From JAQIBY01 sp034658655 (GTDB taxonomy: Bacteria > Bacteroidota > Bacteroidia > Bacteroidales > ML635J-15), in NCBI GenBank assembly GCA_034658655.1, contig JAYEFQ010000140.1:1-31897 (forward strand): a DNA stretch of 31,897 nucleotides. Direction: 5' to 3'. This document shows, piece after piece, positions 9,033-16,836 of the stretch (the stretch's first letter is position 1; each line of letters begins with the position of its first letter). The notes under the pieces were generated by a model. It ran no database searches and was not told the origin of the DNA. It saw nothing but the letters and a program-made list of their open reading frames with translations. The position numbers and the translations under genes are program-made.

Positions 9033-9098
9033 AATTTCATTTGGTTGGTAAATGTAGAGACAGACGGCCGTCTGTCTCTACATTTACCAAATGAAATT
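9033..9098. repeat. Palindromic element 1 (42-bp perfect inverted repeat with outer arms)
   Basis: Positions 9047-9088 form a perfect palindrome with 21-bp arms and no loop, centred between 9067 and 9068. A second 10-bp layer (9033-9042 with 9089-9098) extends the stem after a 4-base asymmetric bulge (9043-9046). It sits just after the biotin carrier stop, so in RNA it could act as a 3' hairpin, but there is no T tract to make it a standard terminator. The core arm sequence GTAGAGAC...GTCTCTAC recurs at 10131-10168. Confidence 0.9.
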
Positions 9099-9100
9099 AT

Positions 9101-9158
9101 CCGTCTGTTTTCTACCTAAATAAAATTACCCGTCTGTCTCAACGATTTAAAATCTTCA
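9101..9158 (+). repeat. Two decayed half-copies of the palindrome arm
   Basis: After the right arm of element 1 (CCGTCTGTCTCTAC..., from 9068), similar sequence starts again at 9101 (CCGTCTGTTTTCTAC then CTAAATAAAATTAC) and at 9130 (CCGTCTGTCTCAACG). The tail in the copy at 9101 resembles the CCTAAATGAAATTAC tail that follows the second palindrome at 10169. They look like degenerate, direct-repeated right halves. Confidence 0.6.
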
Positions 9159-9598
9159 GAACAACTGACTTAGACGGATTTAATACCGATTGTGATTCAA
9201 AACTACCGATATGCTACACTTTGCTTCGCCTATCGGTGTTGAATCTACATCGGCATTATACTTGCAATTTCGATTAATACATGGTATAAGATGAACCCGA
9301 TATAGATGGTCTTAGGAAAACAGATCTGAAAGTGAAATCGAAGTACAGAGTTAATAAACTCATCACTCACACTCAAACTCACACTGTTTTTTTCTCTCTA
9401 CTCACACTCAAACTCACACTGTTTTTCTGTAAACTCGCAATCAAAACTGTTATTCTGCACGTTTTTTCTTGATACTATTTGTTTTGGTATCAGTCTTAAA
9501 TCTGAGTGATTTTTTGTAGGCTTATATAATACAATTTTTGAATCACAATCGGTATAAACCAAGTTTTTACCTTTTTAAGGTCAGTTGTTCTGATCTTT
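9147..9598. mobile_element. MITE-like element with two-block inverted repeats
   Basis: Two exact inverted-repeat blocks occur in mirrored order. 9157-9169 (CAGAACAACTGAC) pairs with 9580-9592. 9183-9202 (20 bases, ATACCGATTGTGATTCAAAA) pairs with 9536-9555. The linkers between blocks differ (13 and 24 bases), and short matches (TTAAAA) continue outward. The roughly 330-bp interior has no credible reading frame. This looks like a non-autonomous transposon or its remnant, and it fills most of the long gap between 9022 and 9673. No clear target-site duplication was found, so an old regulatory inverted repeat is possible. Confidence 0.55.
9365..9426 (+). repeat. Short tandem repeat (27-base unit, two copies)
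   Basis: A 27-base unit beginning ACTCACACTCAAACTCACAC and ending in GTTTTT occurs at 9365 and again at 9400, so the two copies are 35 bases apart. A degenerate third copy (AACTCGCAATCAAAACTGTT) follows from 9432. It lies inside the MITE-like element. Confidence 0.8.
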
Positions 9599-9673
9599 TA
9601 ACAAAACTTTTAATTTTTTCACGCAACGTCAAGGTATATATGAGCGTCTTATTAGTAGAAATAAGAAACAAAA

Positions 9674-10105
9674 ATGATGAAACGTTGGATTCCATATCTT
9701 CTCACACTGCTGCTTTTCTCGGGTTTGCTTTCTTGTGAGAAAGAATATGTAGTTCTTAGAAGCATAGAAAATCAAACCAATTATGATATTACCATGGTGT
9801 TGCATCATGATTCTTATGCAGTTGAGCAGGATACGTTTTTTATCGCTGCCGGAGAAACAGTAAGCATTTCGTCCCACAGCTATCAAGGTAATGATGTATT
9901 ACTAACACATCATTTGGGAAATATTGATTCTGTCGAATACATTACCCCTGAAAATGTGTATCTCAATTTGGATATTATTAATAGCAACCAATGGACTCAT
10001 CAAATCTTAAAGGACACACGTTTTCCTGGAAATGTAAAAGAAAATTATCATTTTACAATTAAAGTTGAAAATGTTTGGAAAGCAACCTATCGGAATATGA
10101 AATAA
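9674..10105 (+). CDS. Small predicted lipoprotein of unknown function
   Basis: The 143 residues start with a short basic region, a hydrophobic stretch and a lipobox-like LLSC, with the acceptor cysteine at position 21, so it is probably an envelope lipoprotein. The rest is polar and beta-rich, with no motif I recognise. The phrase NQTNYDITMVLHHDSY and later alternating hydrophobics suggest a small beta-sandwich, but that is a guess. There are two adjacent ATGs (9674 and 9677); either could be used. The gene stands alone between two related palindromes and converges on the minus-strand operon. Its position inside repeat-rich DNA hints at an accessory gene. Confidence 0.75.
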   Translation: MMKRWIPYLLTLLLFSGLLSCEKEYVVLRSIENQTNYDITMVLHHDSYAVEQDTFFIAAGETVSISSHSYQGNDVLLTHHLGNIDSVEYITPENVYLNLDIINSNQWTHQILKDTRFPGNVKENYHFTIKVENVWKATYRNMK

Positions 10106-10130
10106 ACTGTCATTAAGATTTTTAGTTTAG

Positions 10131-10168
10131 TAATAGTAGAGACATACGGCCGTCTGTCTCTACTATTA
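10131..10168. repeat. Palindromic element 2 (19-bp arms)
   Basis: The arms pair over 19 bp with one mismatch and no loop, centred between 10149 and 10150. Five further pairs (10126-10130 with 10170-10174) follow after a one-base bulge. The inner core matches element 1 (GTAGAGAC and CCGTCTGTCTCTAC) but the outer arms differ (TAATA instead of GGTAAAT), and both versions remain self-complementary. It lies between the convergent ends of the lipoprotein gene and the phosphopantetheinyl transferase, where it could end transcription from either side. Confidence 0.85.
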
Positions 10169-10189
10169 CCTAAATGAAATTACTCGAAA

Positions 10190-10768
10190 CTAAATAATCC
10201 AACTCACAATATCTGTATCATCAATCTGTCGGTAACTAAGTGTTTTTTCTCCGCGATTTGTATTAACACAAATTGTTTGTTTTATTTTGTCAAGGGCAAG
10301 AATCTGAATCGTTTCTCGAAAATCTACATGGGAATTGTCCCATTTATAAACAGCTTCTTTTACTGACCAAAATAAATTGTGAAGCATAATATCATCTTTT
10401 GCAAGTTGTATTTCTTTTTCAGTTAAATATTTGTTTTGTACGCGAAGTGCTCGTTCTGAAATGCTTTCAATGTCTAGGCCGCAGGGTGTTTCGCTAATTG
10501 CAATTCCGGCATACTTGGCATTGTGAGAAATGCTAATATGCATATCGCTCAGTAATTTAGGACTTCGTCCGTTATAAACGATGGGATTTGTAATGCCAAT
10601 TTTGCGCAAAATAAAGCGAACTGTCAGAAATTCTTTTTTTCGTTGGGGATGTTGTAGTGCTGAAAATTCATCATGTTCAGATTCTGTTAAAAAATCATAA
10701 GAATTTGTGTCATCTGTCAGTTGGCAAATCGCGATTTGTAGGGATGTATCTTGATATATGAGATCCAT
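10190..10768 (-). CDS. 4'-phosphopantetheinyl transferase superfamily protein
   Basis: Transfers the phosphopantetheine arm of CoA to a serine of an acyl or peptidyl carrier protein. The 192-residue protein has the superfamily's magnesium and CoA motifs: ISISHN in the middle, then C-G-L-D-I-E, and later W-S-V-K-E-A-V-Y-K. The length fits a compact Sfp-like or AcpS-fused form. I take the ATG at 10768 as the start: it overlaps the gldD stop as TAATG, which suggests coupling, whereas the longer frame would need a TTG at 10777. It is the last gene of the minus-strand run. The carrier protein it serves is not visible here. Confidence 0.9.
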   Translation of the reverse strand: MDLIYQDTSLQIAICQLTDDTNSYDFLTESEHDEFSALQHPQRKKEFLTVRFILRKIGITNPIVYNGRSPKLLSDMHISISHNAKYAGIAISETPCGLDIESISERALRVQNKYLTEKEIQLAKDDIMLHNLFWSVKEAVYKWDNSHVDFRETIQILALDKIKQTICVNTNRGEKTLSYRQIDDTDIVSWII

Positions 10769-11352
10769 TATTTCCAAGCGGTAGTTTCCATTAAATGCAC
10801 AATGTCTTCACGGATATATTGAATAACAGGTGCCAAGCTATCTTTATTTGGTCGCATATTAAAATAGAGTGCGCCGCGTAAAAAATGATTTGTGCTGTCT
10901 GTCATGTAAAATTGCACGGGTGAGGCGACATTACCTGTCAGGTTATACAAAATTCCGTATGCATTTAAGCTGTCATTTTCAAATGATAACTCGTTGATTG
11001 ATTCTGCTTTTACTGTATGCTGATAGGCAAATTCTCTGGCATCTTCTGTTATCTCAAATAAATTTTCATTTAATGATTTGTATGTCAAATAAATTGTGGC
11101 ATCATGTACCGGATAATGGATGTTTAGCCAGCAAGGATTTGGGTCTTCGCCCGGATAAATTGCCGCTTGCTCAGGATAATCAAACATAAACGGACAATCG
11201 TCAGCATAGTTTCTATATGCTTTTTCTGGAAAATCGATACGGAAATACGCATAAGGTTTTGGAGTTGTTTTTTTGTCTTTACAGGATGGTAAACTCACAA
11301 TGAAAACAAGCAATGCCAATATGACAAGCAGTGTGTTATTATTCTTTTTCAT
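10768..11352 (-). CDS. gldD: Gliding motility lipoprotein GldD
   Basis: A 194-residue lipoprotein with a signal sequence and lipobox SLPSC (cysteine 24), followed by the GldD signature YAYFRIDFPEKAYRNY. By family knowledge, GldD is required for gliding in Flavobacterium and is associated with T9SS function; its exact biochemical role is not settled. The gene overlaps gldE by 14 bp and its stop overlaps the next start, so translation is tightly coupled. The gldE-gldD pairing after ssb is a conserved Bacteroidota arrangement. Together with the T9SS cargo in this window it supports a functioning type IX system. Confidence 0.94.
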   Translation of the reverse strand: MKKNNNTLLVILALLVFIVSLPSCKDKKTTPKPYAYFRIDFPEKAYRNYADDCPFMFDYPEQAAIYPGEDPNPCWLNIHYPVHDATIYLTYKSLNENLFEITEDAREFAYQHTVKAESINELSFENDSLNAYGILYNLTGNVASPVQFYMTDSTNHFLRGALYFNMRPNKDSLAPVIQYIREDIVHLMETTAWK

Positions 11353-12607
11353 GGACTTTTTTTACTTCGATTGTTTTAATTCTTCGATTGTCAACTGAGG
11401 TAACTTTAAATTGAAATCCTGCAAATTGGATGATTTCGTCTGTTGTTGGCATATCTCCAAGTATTTCCAATATTAATCCGGCAAGAGAGTCAGCATCACC
11501 ACGAATTTCATGAAAAATATCAATATCGCACTGCATGATTTTGCAAAAATCATTTAAACTGACACTTGCGGTGAATTCCCAAATGTCATTTTTTTGCTGA
11601 CGGTAAGGAAGGTCTTCATTATCCGATTCATCGGATATTTCTCCAACAATTTCTTCCAAAATATCCTCCATGGTTACCAATCCGCTACTGCCACCATATT
11701 CATCAATGACTATTGCCATGTGGATTTTTTTCTGTTGAAATTCTTCTAGTAATTCTGAGATTTTTTTAAATTCAGGAACAAAATAGTGTTCACGGATTAA
11801 CTTTTGCCATGGAAAACTTGATTTATCCTTCACTTTCAGATAAGGTAGTAAATCTTTAATGTATAATATCCCTTTAATATGGTCAAAATTTTCTTCATAA
11901 ACCGGAATTCTGGAATATCCTGAATCAACAATCATTGAAATGACTTTGTCTAAATCATATTTTATATCCAGCGCTACAACATCAACACGAGGATGCATGA
12001 TTTCACGAACTTGAATATTGCTGAATTTTACAATGCCTTCAAGCATGTTTCTTTCTTCAGATAAGTCCTCTGATGCCATCTCAATTGCGTGAGACAATTC
12101 ATCCATGCTCAAATTCTGATGCCGTTTCCTCAAGCGCTTGTTGATGAGATTTGTGCTGCTTATTAGAATATAGCTTAGGGGGGAAAATATTTTGCTTGCA
12201 AAATTTAAATGGCGCGCCATTCGTAAAGCATGCTTCATGGAAAATTGATTGGCATAAACCTTGGGAATTAGCTCGCCAAACAATAAAAGCAAAAAAGTTA
12301 ATGCGACAATTTGTATGATAAATTGTAATGCTGTTGATTGTATCGCAGTAAGCAAAGGTTGCGTAATATATGTTGATATGATAATGATTGCAACATTAAT
12401 GAAATTATTCGCAACAAGAATCGTCGCCAATAGCTTTTCCGGCTTACGCAAAAGCTCCAATGCAATTTTCGAGGATTTTGTGTTTTTTTCTAATAAGGTT
12501 TGCTTATTTGTTCCGGTTAACGAAAAATAGGCAACCTCAGAGCCCGAAATTAGGGCAGAAAAGAATAAAAGCAAAATAACTGCTGCAATACCAATAATAA
12601 TTTCCAT
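11339..12607 (-). CDS. gldE: Gliding motility-associated protein GldE (CNNM/CBS family)
   Basis: A 422-residue inner-membrane protein. An N-terminal CNNM (DUF21) domain with about four hydrophobic segments spans roughly residues 1-150 and includes the family phrase SGSEVAYFSL. Two CBS domains follow at about 200-330, starting at REIMHPRVDVVALD and containing VIDEYGGSSGLVTMEDILEEIVGEI. A CorC/HlyC-type C-terminal domain spans about 340-420. The family includes magnesium/cobalt efflux proteins. GldE itself is linked genetically to GldD in Flavobacterium, and transport of a specific ion is not established. It starts 12 bp after ssb and overlaps gldD. Confidence 0.94.
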   Translation of the reverse strand: MEIIIGIAAVILLLFFSALISGSEVAYFSLTGTNKQTLLEKNTKSSKIALELLRKPEKLLATILVANNFINVAIIIISTYITQPLLTAIQSTALQFIIQIVALTFLLLLFGELIPKVYANQFSMKHALRMARHLNFASKIFSPLSYILISSTNLINKRLRKRHQNLSMDELSHAIEMASEDLSEERNMLEGIVKFSNIQVREIMHPRVDVVALDIKYDLDKVISMIVDSGYSRIPVYEENFDHIKGILYIKDLLPYLKVKDKSSFPWQKLIREHYFVPEFKKISELLEEFQQKKIHMAIVIDEYGGSSGLVTMEDILEEIVGEISDESDNEDLPYRQQKNDIWEFTASVSLNDFCKIMQCDIDIFHEIRGDADSLAGLILEILGDMPTTDEIIQFAGFQFKVTSVDNRRIKTIEVKKVHEKE

Positions 12608-12619
12608 GTTTGTTTTTAA

Positions 12620-13102
12620 TTAAAATGGTAATCCATCATCCTCAGCACCATCATCTGCAGTAAACGGGTCTTCATTTTCAACCGGATTGGATTCGTTTTT
12701 TGGTTTATCGTATTGCACTGCATTATTGCTTTGGGTATTTTCTTGCGGAGTGTTGCTTGAGTTGCTATCCGTCCCATCGCGTTTATTCAAAATACGTACA
12801 GTATGGGCTACAATTTCAGTGATATAACGCTCTTGCCCATTTTTATCTTCGTATTTACGAGTTTGGATTTTGCCCTCAACATAAACCAATTGTCCTTTAC
12901 GGATATTTTTTTCTGCATATTGTGCAGTATAACGCCAGGTGACAATTTTATGCCAGGTCGAACGGTTTTCCCACTCACCGTCTTTCCGTTTAAATGATTC
13001 ATCAGTTGCAAGCGGGAATTTTGCCACTGCAACATCGGGTTGAATATAATTTACATCAGGGTCTTTTCCTATGTTACCCAGTAGAATAACTTTGTTTATC
13101 AT
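12620..13102 (-). CDS. ssb: Single-stranded DNA-binding protein
   Basis: The 160 residues comprise an N-terminal OB fold of about 110 residues (MINKVILLGNIGKDPDV, F-x-L-A-T, W-H-K-I-V, G-Q-L-V-Y-V-E-G-K-I-x-T-R-K-Y) followed by a disordered Ser/Asn/Gln-rich linker. The protein ends in the acidic tip DDGLPF, which recruits replication and repair partners. It coats and protects single-stranded DNA. In many Bacteroidota, ssb sits immediately ahead of gldE and gldD, as here (12-bp gap), although no mechanistic link is known. Confidence 0.97.
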   Translation of the reverse strand: MINKVILLGNIGKDPDVNYIQPDVAVAKFPLATDESFKRKDGEWENRSTWHKIVTWRYTAQYAEKNIRKGQLVYVEGKIQTRKYEDKNGQERYITEIVAHTVRILNKRDGTDSNSSNTPQENTQSNNAVQYDKPKNESNPVENEDPFTADDGAEDDGLPF

Positions 13103-13140
13103 AATAATATTTTGTTAAATGATTTACTGATTTTATTTGT

Positions 13141-15279
13141 TTACCGTATTATGGTCATTTCGTTAATTAAATGTGTGGCGCCAGCAAGTTTGTCAATGAT
13201 AAATAATGCATAGCGCATATCCAAACTAATGTTTCGACACATGTCGGGATCGTACATTAAATCGCTCATCGTACCTTCCCAGTTACGGTCAAAGTTGATG
13301 CCGATTAAATTGCCCTCTGCATCAATTACCGGCGAACCAGAATTTCCACCTGTAGTGTGATTTGTTGCAATGAAACAAACATGTATTTGTCCATCTTCAT
13401 CGGCATATTGACCAAAATCTTTCGTTTCGTATAATTCTCTCAATTTATCCGGAACATCATAATCATAAATTTCCGGATTGTCTTTTTCCAGTATTCCTTC
13501 TAGCGTTGTGAAATATTTGTATTTTACAGCATCGCGGGGAAAATAATGGTCGATTTGTCCGTAACCGACCCGTAAAGTGAAGTTCGCATCAGGATAAAAG
13601 ATTTTGTCTTTTCTGAACTCCATTTGAGCTTTCATATAAACCCTGTCAAGGCTATCGATAACAACATGATGCGTATTATAAACAGGGCTCAAATCAGCAA
13701 GATAAATTTCAACAAATTCTTGATACAAGGTATAAACCGGATCTTTTTCCAATTTCTTGTATTTGCCTTTGTAAACAGATAAGAAATCCATGAAATCTTC
13801 TTCATTTGCAAGCAGCGATTTTTTAAATATCTTGTCGATGCTTTTGTCTAAGCCTTTTTTCTCAATATCAAGTAAGCTTTCCGGCCAATAAGCTTGGTCA
13901 ATTTCCTGCATATAATACTCAATCAACGTTTTTGTGATGGCTTTTGCAGTTGCTTGATGATAGTTTTTGTAAAATCCTTTTGCTTTGGACTCTAAATTTT
14001 CTACGGTGGTTTGAATGCGCTCTTCGGGGGCATCATTTTTTGAATAATGGATTAATCCCCGACATGATGATGCCAGATTGATAAGTTCCATGCCGTTTAG
14101 TGCCTCAACAACAGCTGTCATAATGCGTTCGGTTGGGATAAGTGCATTGTATTCAGTTTCGTACATTTCAATTAATCCGTCATATTTGCCGTTTTCTGCC
14201 CATGCTTTAAATTCAGCTTCTTCACCTTGTTTGCGTTCAATGGCATTCATACGTTTTAATCCGCGGTTTTCTCCTTTCCATTTTTTCCATCCGTTAGAAA
14301 CTCGTGCTGCTTTTGTTGCATATTGGATGCGAATTAACGGGTCAGATTCCATAGAGGCTTTCATTACATCTAAAACACGTGTTCGCATGGCGATACGTAC
14401 CGGATTATTCACGTTACTTGTCATGTCAATTTTGTAACTCGGTACATATTGCTCAGTACTGCCGGGATAGCCGAATACCATGGTGAAATCGCCGGGCTCA
14501 ATGCCTTTCAGTGAAATGGGAAAATGTCGCTCGGCTTGCATTGGTACATTTAATTCGGAATATTCTGCAGGACTGCCGTCTGGGGCAGTATAAATGCGAA
14601 ATAGCGAAAAGTCTCCGGTATGACGTGGCCACATCCAGTTATCTGTATCTCCACCGAATTTGCCGATTGCAGAAGGGGGAGCGCCAACGAGACGAATGTC
14701 TTTATACACTTTGTTTAAAGACATAAAGTATTGATTGCCATGAAAAAACGGCTTGATACGAATTTCATAATCGTTGTCTTTTCCGTTTTCTTCAATTAGG
14801 CTATTTATATTTTTGTCAATCAGTATTTGGCGGTTTTTTTCTGTCATATTAGGAGTAACATCTTTTAAGACGGCCTCAGTTACATCATCCATACGAACTA
14901 AAAAACGCACTTCAAGCCCTGGATTCGCAAGTTCTTCCTTTTGTGACATTGCCCAAAATCCGTCGGTTAAATAATCATTCTCCAAACTGCTGTGCTTTTG
15001 AATACTTCCATACCCACAATGATGATTTGTGATTAAAAGTCCTTGGTCTGAGATTAATTCACCGGTACATCCGCCACCAAAAATCATTACGGCATCTTTC
15101 ATGCTGCTTTGGTTAATGCTGTAGATGTCTTCAGCTGTCAGTTTAAAACCCATTTCCTGCATTTCCTCAATGTTGTATTTCTCTAACAACATGGGAATCC
15201 ACATGCCTTCATCTGCTTTTGCGGTCGTCTGGAAAAGCATCAAGATTCCTAGTAGTAAACTAAATCTTAATCGTTTCAT
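13141..15279 (-). CDS. dpp11: S46 family dipeptidyl peptidase, DPP11-like
   Basis: Periplasmic serine exopeptidase that releases N-terminal dipeptides, feeding amino-acid catabolism. The 712 residues fit the family. There is a signal peptide ending about TTAKA (residue 22). The catalytic triad candidates are the His in ITNHHCG (86/87), D223 in RHTGDFS and S647 in TGGNSGSPV. The residue 18 after the serine is Arg (R665, in NFDRNWEG). In Porphyromonas gingivalis the matching position is Arg673 in DPP11, which cleaves after Asp/Glu, and Gly673 in DPP7, so acidic P1 preference is predicted. It lies 10 bp after maf and 38 bp before ssb. Confidence 0.92.
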   Translation of the reverse strand: MKRLRFSLLLGILMLFQTTAKADEGMWIPMLLEKYNIEEMQEMGFKLTAEDIYSINQSSMKDAVMIFGGGCTGELISDQGLLITNHHCGYGSIQKHSSLENDYLTDGFWAMSQKEELANPGLEVRFLVRMDDVTEAVLKDVTPNMTEKNRQILIDKNINSLIEENGKDNDYEIRIKPFFHGNQYFMSLNKVYKDIRLVGAPPSAIGKFGGDTDNWMWPRHTGDFSLFRIYTAPDGSPAEYSELNVPMQAERHFPISLKGIEPGDFTMVFGYPGSTEQYVPSYKIDMTSNVNNPVRIAMRTRVLDVMKASMESDPLIRIQYATKAARVSNGWKKWKGENRGLKRMNAIERKQGEEAEFKAWAENGKYDGLIEMYETEYNALIPTERIMTAVVEALNGMELINLASSCRGLIHYSKNDAPEERIQTTVENLESKAKGFYKNYHQATAKAITKTLIEYYMQEIDQAYWPESLLDIEKKGLDKSIDKIFKKSLLANEEDFMDFLSVYKGKYKKLEKDPVYTLYQEFVEIYLADLSPVYNTHHVVIDSLDRVYMKAQMEFRKDKIFYPDANFTLRVGYGQIDHYFPRDAVKYKYFTTLEGILEKDNPEIYDYDVPDKLRELYETKDFGQYADEDGQIHVCFIATNHTTGGNSGSPVIDAEGNLIGINFDRNWEGTMSDLMYDPDMCRNISLDMRYALFIIDKLAGATHLINEMTIIR

Positions 15280-15289
15280 ATAATGATTT

Positions 15290-15877
15290 TTATTTTATGC
15301 GTTCTGTTAATTTTTCGTACAATGCATGGCTTGGCAAACCGACAACGTTAAAATAACTGCCTTCAATATATTCTATTCCAATATAGCCAATCCATTCTTG
15401 AATACCGTATGCACCAGCTTTGTCAAATGGGTGATACCGCTCAATGTAATTCCTAATTTCATCATCGTTGATTGTTGAAAAACGCACTTTTGTTTCTCCA
15501 TGAAAACTTTCGTATGAGTTTTCATCTCTCAGGCATATTCCTGTAATTACTGAATGCGTTTTTCCTGATATTCGCTTTAGCATTTGAAATGCTTCAGAGT
15601 ATCCGTTTGGTTTGCCGAGAATAATATCGTCTATCGTGACAATGGTATCGGCAGTAATAATTAATTCGTTTTCCTGCTTAATTTCAGTTTTTAATGCCTT
15701 TTGCGTGGCAAGATATTCTGCAACTTCTTGCGGAGTGTATTCCTCTGGATAGGTTTCTTCTTCTAGTGATGAGCGGCGCAAAATAAACTTGAGTCCCATT
15801 TCGCGTAAAATCGTTTGCCTGCGTGGGGAACGACTTGCCAATACAAATTTGTAGGTTTTATTTAATGTTTCAATCAT
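15290..15877 (-). CDS. maf: Maf family nucleotide pyrophosphatase
   Basis: Cytoplasmic house-cleaning enzyme that hydrolyses dTTP/UTP or modified nucleoside triphosphates to monophosphates. The 195 residues open with the family signature LASRSPRRQTIL and include the acidic metal-binding strand ITADTIV followed by GKP. The C-terminal part has KAGAYGIQEWIGYIGIEYIEGSYFNVVGLP, typical of the YhdE-like dTTP/UTP group. The start codon overlaps the UbiA-family stop by four bases (ATGA). Its co-location with ubiA-like and kdsC-like genes recurs in Bacteroidota. Confidence 0.95.
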   Translation of the reverse strand: MIETLNKTYKFVLASRSPRRQTILREMGLKFILRRSSLEEETYPEEYTPQEVAEYLATQKALKTEIKQENELIITADTIVTIDDIILGKPNGYSEAFQMLKRISGKTHSVITGICLRDENSYESFHGETKVRFSTINDDEIRNYIERYHPFDKAGAYGIQEWIGYIGIEYIEGSYFNVVGLPSHALYEKLTERIK

Positions 15878-16836
15878 ATTATGAAAGTGATATTTAAGAA
15901 AATTACAAGGCTGAATAAAACACCCATAAGCATTAATAATTGAAGTATAGAAATGATTCGTTTCAATTGCTTCCTTTTTTTTGCGTTATGAATTGATAAT
16001 GCAAGAAAAAATATAGGGGCAACCAGTATTATGCTTAAATAAATTACTGATAGCATGTTATGTTGTATTACAGGGATGTTTCGTAAATATAAAAACCATG
16101 CTGCAATAATGAAAATTCCACTTAATGTAAGAATTAAACTCCCGATTTGGCGTGATAATTTTTTTCCATAAATAATGGGTATGGTTTTACTGCCATACTG
16201 ATAATCTCCTCTAAAATCAATAATGTCTTTAATGATTTCACGTGCCATATTTAATAAAAATCCTGCCAAGCTAAAACCGAAACTTAATATCATTAAATGA
16301 TGATAAATTTTTGTGGGAAATGCCTGTGTGTAATGTGATTTCGCAAAAATATATTCCGTTAACCATGGTAAAAAAGTAATGCCTGCAATTAAGAGTGAAA
16401 TAATAATATTTCCGGTGAGAAGTCTGCGCTTGAAATAACTGGAGTAGAGATAAAATAAGATGGTAATGAAAATAAAACTCAATCCGTACCAAAAATGTCC
16501 AGCTAAAGCACATAAATAAAACCCGATTATCACACCAAAAAAACTTAATACTGAATGCAATATAATTGCGAATCGACGATTTATGCTGGTTCCTACGACC
16601 ACATTATTAGGTCTGTTTAATAAATCAGATTTTCTGTCAAAATAATTATTGATAATACTGGCGGCTCCGGTAATCAGTAGAACTGAAAATACCATAAGGC
16701 TGAATTCAAAGTCTGTGCTAATAAGTGAATGACCGTAAATGCCGAGAATTGGTTCCAACATAAAATAGCGTATGCTATACATTATGCCGGCAACAATTAG
16801 CAAGTGATGCGCTCGTATTAATCGGAGATATCTCAT
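15874..16836 (-). CDS. UbiA-family prenyltransferase
   Basis: An integral membrane aromatic/polyol prenyltransferase of 320 residues with about eight or nine hydrophobic helices. Both aspartate-rich motifs that bind the magnesium-diphosphate are present: N-N-Y-F-D-R-K-S-D at 63-71, and D-I-I-D-F-R-G-D at 203-210 followed by YGSKTIPIIYGKK. Bacteroidota homologues are often named geranylgeranylglycerol-phosphate geranylgeranyltransferase after archaeal lipid enzymes. The true substrate in bacteria is unclear, and a menaquinone-pathway role (MenA) is less likely given this neighbourhood. It overlaps both neighbours by four bases, so it is translationally coupled to the KdsC-like and Maf genes. 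Confidence 0.9.
   Translation of the reverse strand: MRYLRLIRAHHLLIVAGIMYSIRYFMLEPILGIYGHSLISTDFEFSLMVFSVLLITGAASIINNYFDRKSDLLNRPNNVVVGTSINRRFAIILHSVLSFFGVIIGFYLCALAGHFWYGLSFIFITILFYLYSSYFKRRLLTGNIIISLLIAGITFLPWLTEYIFAKSHYTQAFPTKIYHHLMILSFGFSLAGFLLNMAREIIKDIIDFRGDYQYGSKTIPIIYGKKLSRQIGSLILTLSGIFIIAAWFLYLRNIPVIQHNMLSVIYLSIILVAPIFFLALSIHNAKKRKQLKRIISILQLLMLMGVLFSLVIFLNITFII

Noticed and set aside
9538..9738. 66-codon plus-strand frame before the lipoprotein gene
   Set aside because: It starts inside the inverted repeat of the MITE-like element, overlaps the lipoprotein gene in another frame and has no recognisable features.
10769..10777. Longer N-terminus for the phosphopantetheinyl transferase
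   Set aside because: It would use TTG; the ATG at 10768 overlaps the gldD stop as TAATG and is the natural start.
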